A DNA stretch of 64,000 bases from contig NZ_PKRO01000007.1 in the NCBI RefSeq assembly GCF_002855495.1, forward strand, positions 1 to 64,000, given 5' to 3'. A program made the translations under genes and the position numbers. This stretch comes from Porphyrobacter sp. TH134 (GTDB taxonomy: Bacteria; Pseudomonadota; Alphaproteobacteria; Sphingomonadales; Sphingomonadaceae). Under the pieces are notes generated by a model, which saw nothing but the letters and a program-made list of their open reading frames with translations, ran no database searches and was not told where the DNA came from. Shown piece by piece: positions 14,479-24,664 of the stretch; the stretch's first letter is position 1; each line of letters starts with the position of its first letter.

Positions 14479-14700
14479 ATGAACGATCAAGACCCGCGCC
14501 AAGGCCCTGACTGGGTTGAAGACGTAAAGGCCGAAGTGACCGGCATGGCGAAGGAAGGGATCAACCATCCTTCGACCAAGCCGGTGTTGACCGGCGCCGC
14601 GATTGGCGCCGTTGCCGGAATCGTCCTGCCAGTTGTGTCGTGGCCGATCGGATTGCTGGCAGGTGCGGGCTTTGCGCTGTATCAGAGAATAAAGAAATAA
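14479..14700 (+). CDS. Small hypothetical membrane-associated protein
   Basis: A 73-residue protein that starts 11 nt after glyA. The N-terminal ~35 residues are polar (MNDQDPRQGPDWVEDVKAEV), then comes a Gly/Ala-rich hydrophobic segment (GAAIGAVAGIVLPVVSWPIGLLAGAGFALY, quoted in part: GAVAGIVLPVVSWPIGLLAG) and a basic C-terminus RIKK. That layout suggests one or two short membrane helices. No family is recognised. It sits 8 bp before nrdR, so it is likely in the rpiB-glyA-nrdR unit. Confidence 0.65.
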   Translation: MNDQDPRQGPDWVEDVKAEVTGMAKEGINHPSTKPVLTGAAIGAVAGIVLPVVSWPIGLLAGAGFALYQRIKK

Positions 14701-14708
14701 CAGACTGA

Positions 14709-15185
14709 ATGCGTTGCCCTTTTTGTGCCCATGACGATACTCAGGTAAAAGACAGCCGCCCGACCGAGGACAATGCCTCGATCCGGCGGCGGCGGCAGTG
14801 TTCGTCCTGCGGGGCGCGCTTCACGACGTTTGAGCGGGTGCAGTTGCGCGAGGTCGTGGTCGTCAAATCCGGCGCCAATGGAGAACAGGGGCGTCGCGAA
14901 CCCTTCGACCGGTCCAAGCTGGAACAATCCGTCGCGCTTGCCAGTCGCAAGCGCGGGATCGATCAAGAACGGCTTGATCAGCTGATCAGCGGGATTCAGC
15001 GGCAGGTTGAAACCTCGGGCGAGGCAGAAGTGCCGTCCTCGCATATCGGGGAATTGGTGATGGAGGGTCTGCGCCAGATAGATTCTGTCGCCTATATCCG
15101 GTTTGCCAGCGTGTACCGCGACTTCTCCGAGGCGCGCGACTTCGAAGAATTTGCCAGCACTGTCCAGCAAGCCGCGAAAGAATAA
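14709..15185 (+). CDS. nrdR: Transcriptional repressor NrdR
   Basis: NrdR binds NrdR boxes and represses ribonucleotide reductase genes according to ATP/dATP level. The 158-residue protein has the N-terminal zinc ribbon ([17 protein letters not shown]... then [13 protein letters not shown], four Cys) and an ATP-cone domain (residues ~45-140, [18 protein letters not shown] through [19 protein letters not shown]). Length is typical. The glyA-nrdR neighbourhood is common in proteobacteria. Confidence 0.97.
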   Translation: MRCPFCAHDDTQVKDSRPTEDNASIRRRRQCSSCGARFTTFERVQLREVVVVKSGANGEQGRREPFDRSKLEQSVALASRKRGIDQERLDQLISGIQRQVETSGEAEVPSSHIGELVMEGLRQIDSVAYIRFASVYRDFSEARDFEEFASTVQQAAKE

Positions 15186-15192
15186 GCAGAAC

Positions 15193-15939
15193 ATGGCCGA
15201 CATCAACAAGCCGGTGATGGTGCTGGTGCGCCCGCAGCTGGGCGAAAACATCGGCAAGGCCGCGCGCGCCATGCTCAATTTCGGGCTGACGGAACTGCGG
15301 CTGGTTGCGCCGCGTGACGGCTGGCCCAATCCCTCGGCCGGCCCTGCGGCATCAGGCGCAGACATCGTGCTGGAACAGGCCAAGGTTTATGACACCACGG
15401 CCGAAGCGGTCGCCGATTGCGCCCATGTCCACGCCACCACGGTGCGAAAGCGCGGGGTCACCAAGCCGGTGATCGGCGCGGATGAGGCCGGACGGCTGGT
15501 GCATACCCAGGCCGGGCGTCACGCGATCATCTTTGGCCCTGAACGCTCCGGCCTTGAAACCGAAGATGTTGCGCTGGCCCGCAATATCCTGACCATCCCG
15601 ATCAATCCCGAATTCGGCTCGCTCAATCTGGCGCAGGCGGTGATCCTGGTGGCCTATGAATGGTCGCGGATCGGGCGCGAAATGGCCGGCGTCGATCCGG
15701 TGCTGGTCCAGCCCACGCTGGAAGATACCCTGCCCCCCGCCCCGCAAGAGGAGCTCGAAGGGCTGATCGCTCACTTCGAGAAGATGCTGGAACCGCGCGA
15801 TTATTTCCTGCCAGAAGGCCGCGCCGAAGCGACGCGCCGGACGCTGCGCGGCGTGCTGACGAAACCGGGCTGGAACCATCTGGAAGTGCGCACCTTGCGC
15901 GGGGTTCTCACCACGCTTGGCCGCAAGATTCGCGATTGA
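15193..15939 (+). CDS. SPOUT-class RNA methyltransferase, TrmJ-like
   Basis: A 248-residue TrmH/SpoU-family enzyme, closest in layout to TrmJ, which 2'-O-methylates nucleotide 32 of tRNAs. Diagnostic segments are VLVRPQLGENIGKAARAMLN at the N-terminus and the trefoil-knot SAM site IIFGPERSGLETEDV and IPINPEFGSLNLAQAVILVA. A C-terminal helical tail follows. ATG 15193, 7 nt after nrdR, gives the family N-terminus. The exact tRNA target is inferred. Confidence 0.88.
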   Translation: MADINKPVMVLVRPQLGENIGKAARAMLNFGLTELRLVAPRDGWPNPSAGPAASGADIVLEQAKVYDTTAEAVADCAHVHATTVRKRGVTKPVIGADEAGRLVHTQAGRHAIIFGPERSGLETEDVALARNILTIPINPEFGSLNLAQAVILVAYEWSRIGREMAGVDPVLVQPTLEDTLPPAPQEELEGLIAHFEKMLEPRDYFLPEGRAEATRRTLRGVLTKPGWNHLEVRTLRGVLTTLGRKIRD

Positions 15940-16068
15940 GCAGCAACAAACCTGCTCCCGCCCGTTGCAGCGCCGCGACCCGAAGGATACGCGCCGGCTT
16001 GACTCAGTCGCGCTATGCAACCGCAGATTTACTCGCAATTTCAAGACATTTGATGTTACCTAGCTAGC

Positions 16069-16088
16069 ACGGCGCGGAGGTGCGCCGT
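16069..16088 (+). other. Hairpin presenting GGAGGT in its loop
   Basis: ACGGCGC-GGAGGT-GCGCCGT forms a perfect 7-bp stem with the purine-rich loop GGAGGT, about 20 nt upstream of the ATG at 16109. There is no T tract, so it is not a normal terminator. It lies in the 5' leader of the small secreted-protein gene. Confidence 0.5.
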
Positions 16089-16108
16089 ACGTCTAGAAAG
16101 GAACACCA

Positions 16109-16429
16109 ATGTTGCTTTTTATCGCCGCTGCCGCCCTTCCGTTGATCGCCATTGGTCCGGACGATGTGCGGCTCGAGAGAAAAAGAACCGTTGTTTCCGA
16201 AGAGGCACGGATCGAGCTGGCCCGACATAATGGTGAGCGTGTTTTGTGCTACGATCCCCACCCCAGCCTTGCCACACGTGCCCGCAGCATCTGTCTGACC
16301 GAATCCCAATGGGTTAAAGCCACTGCGCTTGCAAAGACAGAAAGGCAGAACAACAGGGGCGCCGGGGCAAGGTCCGGGATCGATCAGTCATTGATCTATC
16401 CGCAGTGGCAAGGTTACGCCCCTTTGTGA
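16109..16429 (+). CDS. Hypothetical small exported protein
   Basis: A 106-residue protein with a short hydrophobic N-terminus (MLLFIAAAALPLIAIGPDD) that could be a signal peptide or anchor. A basic, polar remainder follows with two Cys (VLCYDP, SICLTES) that could form a disulfide in the periplasm. The ATG is preceded by AAAGGA (RBS). I recognise no family. The sequence RIELARHNGERVLCYDPHPSLATRARSICLTESQW suggests a compact conserved core (quoted segment: NGERVLCYDPHPS). It lies alone between the methyltransferase and rpsD. Confidence 0.6.
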   Translation: MLLFIAAAALPLIAIGPDDVRLERKRTVVSEEARIELARHNGERVLCYDPHPSLATRARSICLTESQWVKATALAKTERQNNRGAGARSGIDQSLIYPQWQGYAPL

Positions 16430-16451
16430 TTGCATCCCGCATCCATCAATG

Positions 16452-16479
16452 TTGACATATCGCGAGCACGCGCTATGCG
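16452..16479 (+). promoter_or_regulatory. Predicted promoter of rpsD
   Basis: TTGACA (16452-16457) is followed after 16 bp by TATGCG (16474-16479). It is the best -35/-10 match in the 177-bp gap before rpsD. It would give a leader of about 120 nt, long enough for autoregulation by S4, which is known in other bacteria. Confidence 0.5.
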
Positions 16480-16606
16480 CGCGCCTTCGCAATTGGCCCT
16501 GCACCCCGGTGAAGCAGTGGCCGCATCATGCAAACAGGCGTGATGGTGCGATGCCGGGTTTGATGGCTGCCCAATGGGGGCGGCCCAGCAATTTGAAGGA
16601 AGACGT

Positions 16607-17221
16607 ATGTCGAAGCGCAAAAGCGCCAAGTACAAGCTTGACCGCCGGATGGGCGAGAACATCTGGGGCCGCCCCAATTCCCCGGTGAACAAGCGTTCCT
16701 ACGGCCCCGGCCAGCACGGTCAGCGTCGCAAGGGCAAGATGAGCGATTACGGCTTGCAGCTGCGTGCCAAGCAGAAGCTCAAGGGCTATTACGGCGACGT
16801 CACCGAAAAGCAGTTCAAGCGCACCTACGCCGAAGCATCGCGCATGAAGGGCGATACCAGCCAGAACCTCATCGGCCTGCTCGAACAGCGTCTGGACATG
16901 GTCGTGTACCGCGCCAAGTTCGCGCCGACCATCTTCTCGGCCCGTCAGGTCGTCAGCCACGGTCACATCTACGTGAACGGTGTGAAGTGCAACATCGCCT
17001 CGCGCCGCGTGAACGTCGGCGATGTTGTCAGCCTCGGCAGCAAGGCCAAGGAAATGGCGCTCGTGATCGAAGCCCAGGGCCTCGCCGAGCGTGATATTCC
17101 TGATTACGTCCAGCCCGATGGCAACGACAAGATCACCTTCACCCGCGTGCCCAAGCTCGACGAAGTGCCCTACCCGGTCACGATGGAACCGAACCTGGTG
17201 GTGGAATTCTATTCGCGCTGA
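16607..17221 (+). CDS. rpsD: 30S ribosomal protein S4
   Basis: S4 binds 16S rRNA early in small-subunit assembly. The 204-residue protein starts [20 protein letters not shown], continues with the typical [14 protein letters not shown], and has the S4 RNA-binding domain (residues ~93-155, [20 protein letters not shown] and [12 protein letters not shown]). Upstream in-frame codons exist, but ATG 16607 with GGAAG in front matches the family. Like other alphaproteobacterial rpsD genes it stands alone, not in a ribosomal operon. A strong terminator follows. Confidence 0.98.
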   Translation: MSKRKSAKYKLDRRMGENIWGRPNSPVNKRSYGPGQHGQRRKGKMSDYGLQLRAKQKLKGYYGDVTEKQFKRTYAEASRMKGDTSQNLIGLLEQRLDMVVYRAKFAPTIFSARQVVSHGHIYVNGVKCNIASRRVNVGDVVSLGSKAKEMALVIEAQGLAERDIPDYVQPDGNDKITFTRVPKLDEVPYPVTMEPNLVVEFYSR

Positions 17222-17246
17222 TCGGCTTGCCGATGGCCAATACAAA

Positions 17247-17276
17247 AAGGGCGGCCTTGCGGGGCCGCCCTTCTTT
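17247..17276 (+). terminator. Rho-independent terminator after rpsD
   Basis: The stem AAGGGCGGCC/GGCCGCCCTT (10 bp, loop TTGCGG) is followed by CTTTGTT and preceded by an A tract. It lies 25 bp after the rpsD stop, in the gap to the convergent chorismate mutase gene, and may work in both directions. Confidence 0.88.
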
Positions 17277-17298
17277 GTTGGGATAGGATCGCTTCGGA

Positions 17299-17613
17299 TC
17301 AGCCGCGCGTGCGGTCCCATTCGGCGAGTTCGTAGGCGATCGAGCCTTCGACAAGCCGCTCCCAGATATCGGCGATGACTTCGGTGGGAATACCGCAGGC
17401 CTCGGCCTCTGCCACCGCCGCGGCGATGACACTGGCCTTGCGGGCTTCGTCTCGCACCGCATCGCGCGAAGGCTTGATCCGCGCCGCAGCGCGCATGAAG
17501 CCGAAGCGCTTGGCCAGCAACGCCACCAATTCAAGGTCGAGCGCATCGACCCCGGCACGGACCTCGATCATGGTCTCGCAAGTCTCGGGGTCTTTTACGG
17601 CAGAATCGGACAT
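17299..17613 (-). CDS. Chorismate mutase (AroQ class)
   Basis: A 104-residue all-helical protein with the AroQ pattern: R-x-VDALDLELVALLAKRFGFM in the first long helix and ARKASVIAAAVAEAEACGIP in the linker. A C-terminal helix (IADIWERLVEGSIAYELAEW) follows. AroQ enzymes rearrange chorismate to prephenate for phenylalanine and tyrosine. The length is that of a monofunctional cytosolic enzyme with no signal peptide. It starts 3 nt after the tgt stop on the same strand, so it is co-transcribed with tgt. Confidence 0.88.
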   Translation of the reverse strand: MSDSAVKDPETCETMIEVRAGVDALDLELVALLAKRFGFMRAAARIKPSRDAVRDEARKASVIAAAVAEAEACGIPTEVIADIWERLVEGSIAYELAEWDRTRG

Positions 17614-17616
17614 TAA

Positions 17617-18846
<1,230 letters not shown>

Positions 18847-18865
18847 TCAGACGTCAATCAGTGGC

Positions 18866-19393
18866 TTAGAAGCCGAAGATCACGCCCGCAGTCGCACGGG
18901 TCGAATCGAATGCAATGGTATCGATCCCGGCGCGGAAACGGACGGGGCTGTCGCCCAGACCGAATTCGACGCCGGCGCCGACCAGATAGTCGCCATCGGT
19001 GGTGTCAAAACCGGCCGGCGGGTTGATGCCGACGAGGTTCTGGACGTCGAAGTTGACTTCCTGATAGCCGCCACGCACGAACACCTTGCCGCGCTCACCG
19101 ACGCGCGCGCCGACACGGGCTGCAACGCCGTATTCTTCGTCGATCGCGCCATCGCCGAAGTGGTAGTTGCCTTCCGCACCGACGAAGAAGGTTTCGCCGA
19201 CCGGCACGTCCACACCGGCAACCACGCCGTAGATGCCGCCGTCATCATCAGGCAGGCCGATCCCGAGATCGTGGATACCGGCCGATGCGCCGACATAAAG
19301 CTCGGGGCCCTGAGTAGCGGTCTGCGCCTGAGCGGCCGCCGGAAGAGCGATCGCACCCATCGCTGCCAGCGTGGTGAAAGCGATTTTCTTCAT
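18866..19393 (-). CDS. Outer-membrane beta-barrel protein (small porin-like)
   Basis: A 175-residue secreted protein with a clear signal peptide (MKKIAFTTLAAMGAIALPAA, cleavage near AQA-QT). Repeated alternating amphipathic strands follow (LYVGASAGIHDLG, YGVVAGVDVPVGETFFVGAE, KVFVRGGYQEVNFDV), ending in Phe (TAGVIFGF), the classic C-terminal outer-membrane signature. It fits the 8-stranded OmpA/OprF-like barrel class; no peptidoglycan-binding domain is present. ATG 19393 is chosen because it starts the signal peptide and has AAGGAT upstream. It has its own terminator. Confidence 0.85.
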   Translation of the reverse strand: MKKIAFTTLAAMGAIALPAAAQAQTATQGPELYVGASAGIHDLGIGLPDDDGGIYGVVAGVDVPVGETFFVGAEGNYHFGDGAIDEEYGVAARVGARVGERGKVFVRGGYQEVNFDVQNLVGINPPAGFDTTDGDYLVGAGVEFGLGDSPVRFRAGIDTIAFDSTRATAGVIFGF

Positions 19394-19554
19394 ACTGCTT
19401 ATCCTTTTTTGTCCTGCCGCAAGGGGCGCGGCGGGTGGAGGAGGCATGTAGGAAGCGTGCACTGTCTGCGCAATGAACGAACAGACAGGTTTTCGTTAAT
19501 GTCCGCCCGGCGGTGTTTCCTGTCCGATCAACGCCTTTGGTCGGGCGCCCGCGT

Positions 19555-20325
19555 TCACTCGCGCAGACGCCATCCTGTGCGGAAAATGACTGCGATAACA
19601 ATGACGCAGACGGTAAGAAACCCAAGCGTCAGCCCCAGCGATACGGCAATCGGCACATCCGAAACGCCGTAGAAGCTGTAGCGCAGCCCGCTCACCAGAA
19701 AGGCGATCGGATTGGCCAACGCAACCGCATCCCACGGCGCAGGCAGTTCGCGGATCGAATAGAATGTGCCCCCCAGAAAGGTGAGCGGGGTGAGAATCAG
19801 CAGCGGGATGATCCCCAGCTTCTCGAACGAATCCGCCCAAATCCCGAGGATGAAACCAAACAGCGCAAAGCTGGAGGCGACCAGCATGATGTAGAGCGCG
19901 GCGAGCAGCGGATACCTGATTTCGTAATCGACAAAAAAGGTCGCCGTGGCGAGAATGATTGCCGCCAGGATCAGGCCTTTGGTCATGGCCGCGCCGACAA
20001 ATCCCGCCAGCGTTTCGGCCACCCCGACCGGGGCGGACAGCAGCTCGTAAATGGTGCCGGTGAAGCGGGGCATATAAATGCCGAAGCTGGCATTGCTGGT
20101 GGTCTCTCCCAGCAAGGTCAGCATCAGCAGGCCGGGGATGATAAAGGCGCCGTAGGGCACCCCGCCAATCGGCTCCATCCGCGCGCCGATGACAGAGCCG
20201 AACACCACGAAATAGAGCGATGTGGTCAGCACCGGAGATATGATCGACTGGAACGCGGTGCGGAACGCGCGGGCCATTTCGCGGCGGTAGATCGCAAGCG
20301 CGCTGCGAAGGTTGAAGTGCATCAC
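19555..20325 (-). CDS. ABC-2 type transporter permease
   Basis: A 256-residue protein with six predicted membrane helices in the ABC-2 pattern: [16 protein letters not shown] near residue 35, the [20 protein letters not shown] segment near 70, and [19 protein letters not shown] near 180. The last is the usual signature just before the final helices. It forms an exporter with the ATPase encoded just upstream; its GTGATG start overlaps the ATPase TGA stop. The substrate is unknown; related systems export drugs, polysaccharides or cell-envelope components. Confidence 0.9.
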   Translation of the reverse strand: MMHFNLRSALAIYRREMARAFRTAFQSIISPVLTTSLYFVVFGSVIGARMEPIGGVPYGAFIIPGLLMLTLLGETTSNASFGIYMPRFTGTIYELLSAPVGVAETLAGFVGAAMTKGLILAAIILATATFFVDYEIRYPLLAALYIMLVASSFALFGFILGIWADSFEKLGIIPLLILTPLTFLGGTFYSIRELPAPWDAVALANPIAFLVSGLRYSFYGVSDVPIAVSLGLTLGFLTVCVIVIAVIFRTGWRLRE

Positions 20326-21275
20326 GCCGCCTCCTTCTCGCCAAGCAGAGTGACGAAGATATCTTCCAGCGACGAATCGTGGATGTCGAGGCTGGTATAT
20401 TCAATCCCGGCGCGGGTCAGCGCCTGCGTCATTTGCGCGACCTGCGCCCGGCCCCCGCCCTTCTCCCCTGAACTGGTGCCGCCGCCGCGATAGATGAGCT
20501 GCATTCCGCCGCTCGCGATCTCCACCGGGAAGGCAGCAATGGTAGGCGGAAGGGCCGCCAGCGGTGCAGCCAGTGCGATCACCGCTTCGGTGGTGCCAAG
20601 GCGCTCCATCATCGCGCGCTTTTCGTCCACCATCAGGATCCGGCCGCCCCGGATGATCCCGACACGGTCAGCCATTTCCTCGGCTTCCTCGATATAGTGG
20701 GTGGTGAGGATGATCGTCACGCCGCGCTCTTTCAGCGCCGCGATCTGCTGCCACATGTCCTTGCGCAGTTCCACGTCAACGCCGGCGGTGGGTTCATCGA
20801 GGAACAGCAGTTCGGGATCATGCGCCAGCGCCTTGGCGATCAGCACGCGGCGCTTCATCCCGCCTGAAAGCGCGCGGATTTGCGCGTCCTTCTTGTCCCA
20901 CAGCGAAAGCGAGCGCAGGATTTCCTCGATCCGCGCCGGGTCGGATGGCTTGCCGAACAGGCCCTGGGAATAGGCCACCGCGCGGCTCACGGTTTCAAAC
21001 ATGTCAGTGGCAAGCTCTTGCGGCACCAGCCCGATCCGCGCACGCGCACTGCGCCAGTCGCGCGACAGATCGTGCCCGAACGCATGCATTGTGCCGCCGG
21101 TTGGCCGCACCAACCCGCAAACAGCACCAATCAACGTGGTCTTGCCCGCACCGTTCGGCCCAAGCAGCGCGAATATCTCCCCGCGGTAGATATCAAGATC
21201 AACCGAATCGAGCGCCCGCGGGCCGTTCTTGTAGGTTTTGGTCAGGCCGCGGATCGACAATATCGGGTCATGCAT
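20322..21275 (-). CDS. ABC transporter ATP-binding protein (ABC-2/CcmA class)
   Basis: A 317-residue nucleotide-binding subunit. Walker A is [18 protein letters not shown] near residue 45, the signature is [16 protein letters not shown] near 140, and Walker B is [16 protein letters not shown] near 160, followed by [16 protein letters not shown]-terminal ~85-residue extension follows the ATPase domain. It starts 9 nt after the queA stop on the same strand and overlaps its permease, so queA and the exporter are likely co-transcribed. Confidence 0.93.
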   Translation of the reverse strand: MHDPILSIRGLTKTYKNGPRALDSVDLDIYRGEIFALLGPNGAGKTTLIGAVCGLVRPTGGTMHAFGHDLSRDWRSARARIGLVPQELATDMFETVSRAVAYSQGLFGKPSDPARIEEILRSLSLWDKKDAQIRALSGGMKRRVLIAKALAHDPELLFLDEPTAGVDVELRKDMWQQIAALKERGVTIILTTHYIEEAEEMADRVGIIRGGRILMVDEKRAMMERLGTTEAVIALAAPLAALPPTIAAFPVEIASGGMQLIYRGGGTSSGEKGGGRAQVAQMTQALTRAGIEYTSLDIHDSSLEDIFVTLLGEKEAA

Positions 21276-21284
21276 TCCACCCGA

Positions 21285-22322
21285 TTACGGGAGCAGCAAC
21301 GAGGAGTCACCATAGGAATAGAAGCGATACTCGTTCGCAATGGCATGGGCATAGGCCGCCATCATCCGCTCGCGCCCCATCAACGCGCTCACCAGCATCA
21401 TCAGGGTCGATTTGGGCAGGTGGAAATTGGTCATCAACCCGTCGACAGCGCGCAGTTTGTAGCCCGGCGTGATGAAGATCGCGGTGTCTCCGGCAAAGGG
21501 GTGAATGACCCCGTCCGCGTCCACGGCGCTTTCCAGAAGTCGTAGCGAGGTGGTGCCGACAGCGATGATCCGGCCACCTCTGGCGCGTGCTTCGTTGAGT
21601 TGCGCCGCGGTCTCTGCCGAAATGCGCCCGAATTCGGCATGCATCTGGTGATTGTCGGTATCGTCGGCTTTGACCGGAAGGAACGTGCCCGCGCCGACAT
21701 GCAGCGTCAGCATCGCCCGGCCAATCCCGGCAGCGTCGATCGCATCGACCAGCCTTTGGGTAAAATGCAGCGAGGCCGTGGGGGCCGCAACCGCGCCCTT
21801 CTCTGCCGCAAACATGGTCTGGTAGTCTTCCAGATCCTGCGCATCCACGCCGCGTTTGCTGGCGATATAGGGCGGCAGCGGCATCGTGCCGGCACGGTCC
21901 AGCAGGACTTCGACCGGCTCGTCGCCTTCGAAGAACAGCGTGATTGAGCCGTCATCGAAGCGTTCTTCGGCGAGCGCGGTCACGCCGCCGCCGAAAATGA
22001 TCTGGTCGCCAATTTTCAACCGCTTGGCATTGCGGATGAAAGCCTGCCAGCGGCGCAGATCGAGCCGTTTGTGGAGCGTTGCGCCGAGCTTTGCCTCGCC
22101 ATCGGCACGGCGGCCTTCGAGCTGGGCCGGGATAACGCGCGTGTCGTTGAAGACCAGCACATCGCCCGGGCTCAGCAGACCGGGCAAATCGCGCACGCCC
22201 ATATCAGCGAAGGGCGCATCCGCTCCTCGCACCACAAGCATCCGGGCCGCATCGCGGGGACGCACCGGACGCAGGGCAATCCGCTCCGGCGGCAATTCGA
22301 AATCGAACAGGTCTACCTTCAT
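21285..22322 (-). CDS. queA: S-adenosylmethionine:tRNA ribosyltransferase-isomerase
   Basis: QueA moves and isomerises the ribose of SAM onto preQ1 in tRNA, giving epoxyqueuosine. The 345-residue protein has the N-terminal [21 protein letters not shown]-type opening ([14 protein letters not shown]), [18 protein letters not shown] near residue 55, [14 protein letters not shown] near 185 and [20 protein letters not shown] near 215. The C-terminus is [16 protein letters not shown]. Length and ends are complete. Together with tgt it shows that the organism makes queuosine. Confidence 0.97.
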   Translation of the reverse strand: MKVDLFDFELPPERIALRPVRPRDAARMLVVRGADAPFADMGVRDLPGLLSPGDVLVFNDTRVIPAQLEGRRADGEAKLGATLHKRLDLRRWQAFIRNAKRLKIGDQIIFGGGVTALAEERFDDGSITLFFEGDEPVEVLLDRAGTMPLPPYIASKRGVDAQDLEDYQTMFAAEKGAVAAPTASLHFTQRLVDAIDAAGIGRAMLTLHVGAGTFLPVKADDTDNHQMHAEFGRISAETAAQLNEARARGGRIIAVGTTSLRLLESAVDADGVIHPFAGDTAIFITPGYKLRAVDGLMTNFHLPKSTLMMLVSALMGRERMMAAYAHAIANEYRFYSYGDSSLLLP

Positions 22323-22364
22323 GCCCCGCGCCCCTAGCGCCTTGGCGAGAGCCGCGAAAGGGCC

Positions 22365-23093
22365 TTAGGGGATTGGCGCGTTCAGCATATCGGCCGAAAT
22401 CGGCGCATCAGCGGCAGGTGCAGGCGGCGGCGGGGGCGGCATATTGTCACTGCCGATTGAAGCCTGCACGATGTAGGTCGGCTGCGCCGGCGGCTCGCCC
22501 CGCTGGATCGCGTCGACGGCTTCCATGTTCTCGATCACCCGGCCGAAATTGGTGTATTTCTTGTCGAGGCTGAAGCGCGGGTAGAACACGATGAAGAACT
22601 GGCTGTTGGCGCTGTCATCATCGGCGGCGCGGGCCATCGACAACGTGCCGCGCACGTGGGGCATCGGGTTGAACTCGGCCTTGAGATCGGGAAGCTCGCT
22701 GCCGCCCTGCCCGGTTCCGGTCGGATCGCCGCCTTGGGCCATGAACCCGTCAATGACACGGTGGAATACCACGCCGTTGTAAAAGCCTGCGCGCGTAAGA
22801 GCCTTGACCCGTTCAACATGGGCTGGCGCCCAATCGGCCATCAGCCGGGCCTTCACCCGCTGACCATTCGACAGGTCGAGCACCCACACGGTTTCGGGAT
22901 CAACCGCGGGATCATAATTGATCGGCGCATACATCCGCGGCGCGGCCGGTTTTTCGTCCTCTTCCGGCTTTTCAGCTTCTTCGCCGAAGGCGGTCGGCGG
23001 AGTGTCATCGCGCTGCTGCTGGGCCTGCGCCGCGAAGGGAGCGGCAAACAGCATCAGGGCAGCTAGGGCAGGCGCAAGCTTGGTGGTGATCAT
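22365..23093 (-). CDS. Periplasmic peptidyl-prolyl cis-trans isomerase (cyclophilin type)
   Basis: A 242-residue protein with an N-terminal signal peptide (APALAALMLFAAPFAAQAQ), an acidic Pro-rich spacer (residues ~27-60), and a cyclophilin domain (~70-215). Key segments are FYNGVVFHRVIDGFMAQGGD, MARAADDDSANSQFFIVF and KYTNFGRVIENMEAVDAI. The C-terminus is a Pro/Ala tail. Cyclophilins speed proline isomerisation during folding; the signal peptide places this one in the periplasm. It precedes queA by 42 bp on the same strand. Confidence 0.93.
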   Translation of the reverse strand: MITTKLAPALAALMLFAAPFAAQAQQQRDDTPPTAFGEEAEKPEEDEKPAAPRMYAPINYDPAVDPETVWVLDLSNGQRVKARLMADWAPAHVERVKALTRAGFYNGVVFHRVIDGFMAQGGDPTGTGQGGSELPDLKAEFNPMPHVRGTLSMARAADDDSANSQFFIVFYPRFSLDKKYTNFGRVIENMEAVDAIQRGEPPAQPTYIVQASIGSDNMPPPPPPAPAADAPISADMLNAPIP

Positions 23094-23210
23094 GGTTCCA
23101 TCCGGATTTTCGAGGCCGTGTAGCCCTGCCCGCCTGACGTTTCAATGAATGATCGGGCAGAAGACAGGATCGCAGCCTTGCTAGTAGCGTTGCGGCTCAG
23201 CCGCCCGTCT

Positions 23211-23723
23211 TCAAGCCCCCTTCTTCAGGCCTTGCTCGCGGACCCGTGCAACAACGTCCTCGCACACCGCCGGACTCACGAACTTGGCGATGTCGCCGCC
23301 ATAAAGTGCGATTTCCTTGACCAGTCTGCTGGCGATGGGTTGCAAGCTGACATCTGCCATCAGGAAGATGGTTTCGATCCGGTCGTTAAGCTGCCGGTTC
23401 ATGCCGGTGAGCTGGTACTCGTATTCAAAATCGGTCACGCCGCGAATGCCGCGGATGACCACCGACGCCCCTTGCGCCTCGGCAAAGTCCATCAGCAAGG
23501 CATTGAACCCGACGACCTCGACATTATCGAGGCCCAGCCCGGCCGCCTCGCGCACGACCATGGCCATCCGTTCGGCATCTGTGAACATCGGCGATTTGGC
23601 GATGTTGGTGGTGACGCCGATAATCAGGTGATCGACCAGCTTGGCACCGCGCCGAATGATGTCGGCATGGCCCAGCGTGATGGGATCGAAGGTGCCGGGA
23701 TAGATCCCGATGCGGCGTGTCAT
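23211..23723 (-). CDS. coaD: Phosphopantetheine adenylyltransferase
   Basis: CoaD adenylylates 4'-phosphopantetheine to dephospho-CoA, the penultimate step to coenzyme A. The 170-residue protein has the nucleotidyltransferase motif YPGTFDPITLGHADII at residue 7 and the segment VVIRGIRGVTDFEYEYQLTG near 85. The C-terminal ISSxx-like region reads KFVSPAVCEDVVARV. The open frame extends 42 codons upstream, but ATG 23723 gives the family N-terminus (MTRRIGIYPGTF). It lies 25 nt downstream of ispA. Confidence 0.97.
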   Translation of the reverse strand: MTRRIGIYPGTFDPITLGHADIIRRGAKLVDHLIIGVTTNIAKSPMFTDAERMAMVVREAAGLGLDNVEVVGFNALLMDFAEAQGASVVIRGIRGVTDFEYEYQLTGMNRQLNDRIETIFLMADVSLQPIASRLVKEIALYGGDIAKFVSPAVCEDVVARVREQGLKKGA

Positions 23724-23748
23724 GTTGTGTCTCCCCTTCCGGGCGAAG

Positions 23749-24660
23749 TTATCGGTCACGCTCGACGATATAGCGGGCGAGTGCGCGCAGGATGTCTGCC
23801 TCCGTCCCATAGGACGCGAGCCGCAGCACCGCCTGATCGACCAGTGCACGCGCCTGTTCGCGCGCCTTTTCCGCGCCCATCAGGGTCACGAAAGTCTGCT
23901 TGCCCTGTTCATTATCCTTGCGCAGCGCCTTGCCGGCCTTGCCCACATCACCTTCGACATCGAGCAGATCGTCGGCGATCTGAAAGGCAAGCCCGATATC
24001 GCGGGCATAGGCGCGCAGATGCGCCCGGCCCTGCGGCGCGACCTTGCCGAGGATCGCGCCCATCTCGACACTGGCAGCCAGCAGCGCGCCGGTTTTCAGC
24101 TGTTGCAGCCGGGTGATGGTGTGAAGGTCATAGGTCACGCCTTCTTCATCGGCGACCATATCCATCATCTGCCCGCCGGCCATGCCGTGCATGCCCGAAG
24201 CCTTGCCCAGCGTCAGAATCAGTTCGCTGCGGGTGAAGGGGTCTTCGCTGGTGGCATCGTCCGCCAGGATTTCAAACGCCAGAGCGTGCAGCGCATCGCC
24301 TGCCAGCACGGCGGTTGCCTCGTCATAGACCCGGTGCAGGGTCGGCTTGCCGTGACGCAGATCGTCATTGTCCATGCAGGGCAAATCATCGTGGATCAGT
24401 GAATAGACGTGGATCGCTTCAATCGCCGCGCCTGCCCGCATGGCGGCATCGCGCGATACGCCGAACAGGCTGGCGGTGCTGCATACCAGCAGCGGGCGCA
24501 CCCGCTTGCCGCCGCCGATTGCGGCATAGCGCATCGCTTCGACAAGCCGTGCGCTGGTATCGTCCGGCACCGGCAACAGCGCGTCGAACAGCGAATCGAT
24601 TTCCGATTGCACGTTGCCGATGGCATCATGCAGCAAGTTACTTTGGGTTTCTGCCAGCAT
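23749..24660 (-). CDS. ispA: Polyprenyl (farnesyl) diphosphate synthase
   Basis: A class I prenyl synthase condensing IPP with DMAPP/GPP to make farnesyl diphosphate. The 303-residue protein carries the first Asp-rich motif in HVYSLIHDDLPCMDNDDLRH near residue 85 (DDxxxxD spacing) and the second in AFQIADDLLDVEGDVGKAG near 225. ATG 24660 is chosen because upstream in-frame residues are low-complexity readthrough of the xseB region. It is preceded by xseB by 4 nt; an xseB-ispA pair is standard, often followed by dxs, which is not here. Confidence 0.93.
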   Translation of the reverse strand: MLAETQSNLLHDAIGNVQSEIDSLFDALLPVPDDTSARLVEAMRYAAIGGGKRVRPLLVCSTASLFGVSRDAAMRAGAAIEAIHVYSLIHDDLPCMDNDDLRHGKPTLHRVYDEATAVLAGDALHALAFEILADDATSEDPFTRSELILTLGKASGMHGMAGGQMMDMVADEEGVTYDLHTITRLQQLKTGALLAASVEMGAILGKVAPQGRAHLRAYARDIGLAFQIADDLLDVEGDVGKAGKALRKDNEQGKQTFVTLMGAEKAREQARALVDQAVLRLASYGTEADILRALARYIVERDR

Positions 24661-24664
24661 CGCC

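Noticed and set aside
19462-19488. A CTGTCTG/CAGACAG inverted repeat upstream of the outer-membrane protein gene as an operator
   Set aside because: The arms are only 7 bp, and their position relative to a promoter is not clear, so it is not strong enough to list as a feature.
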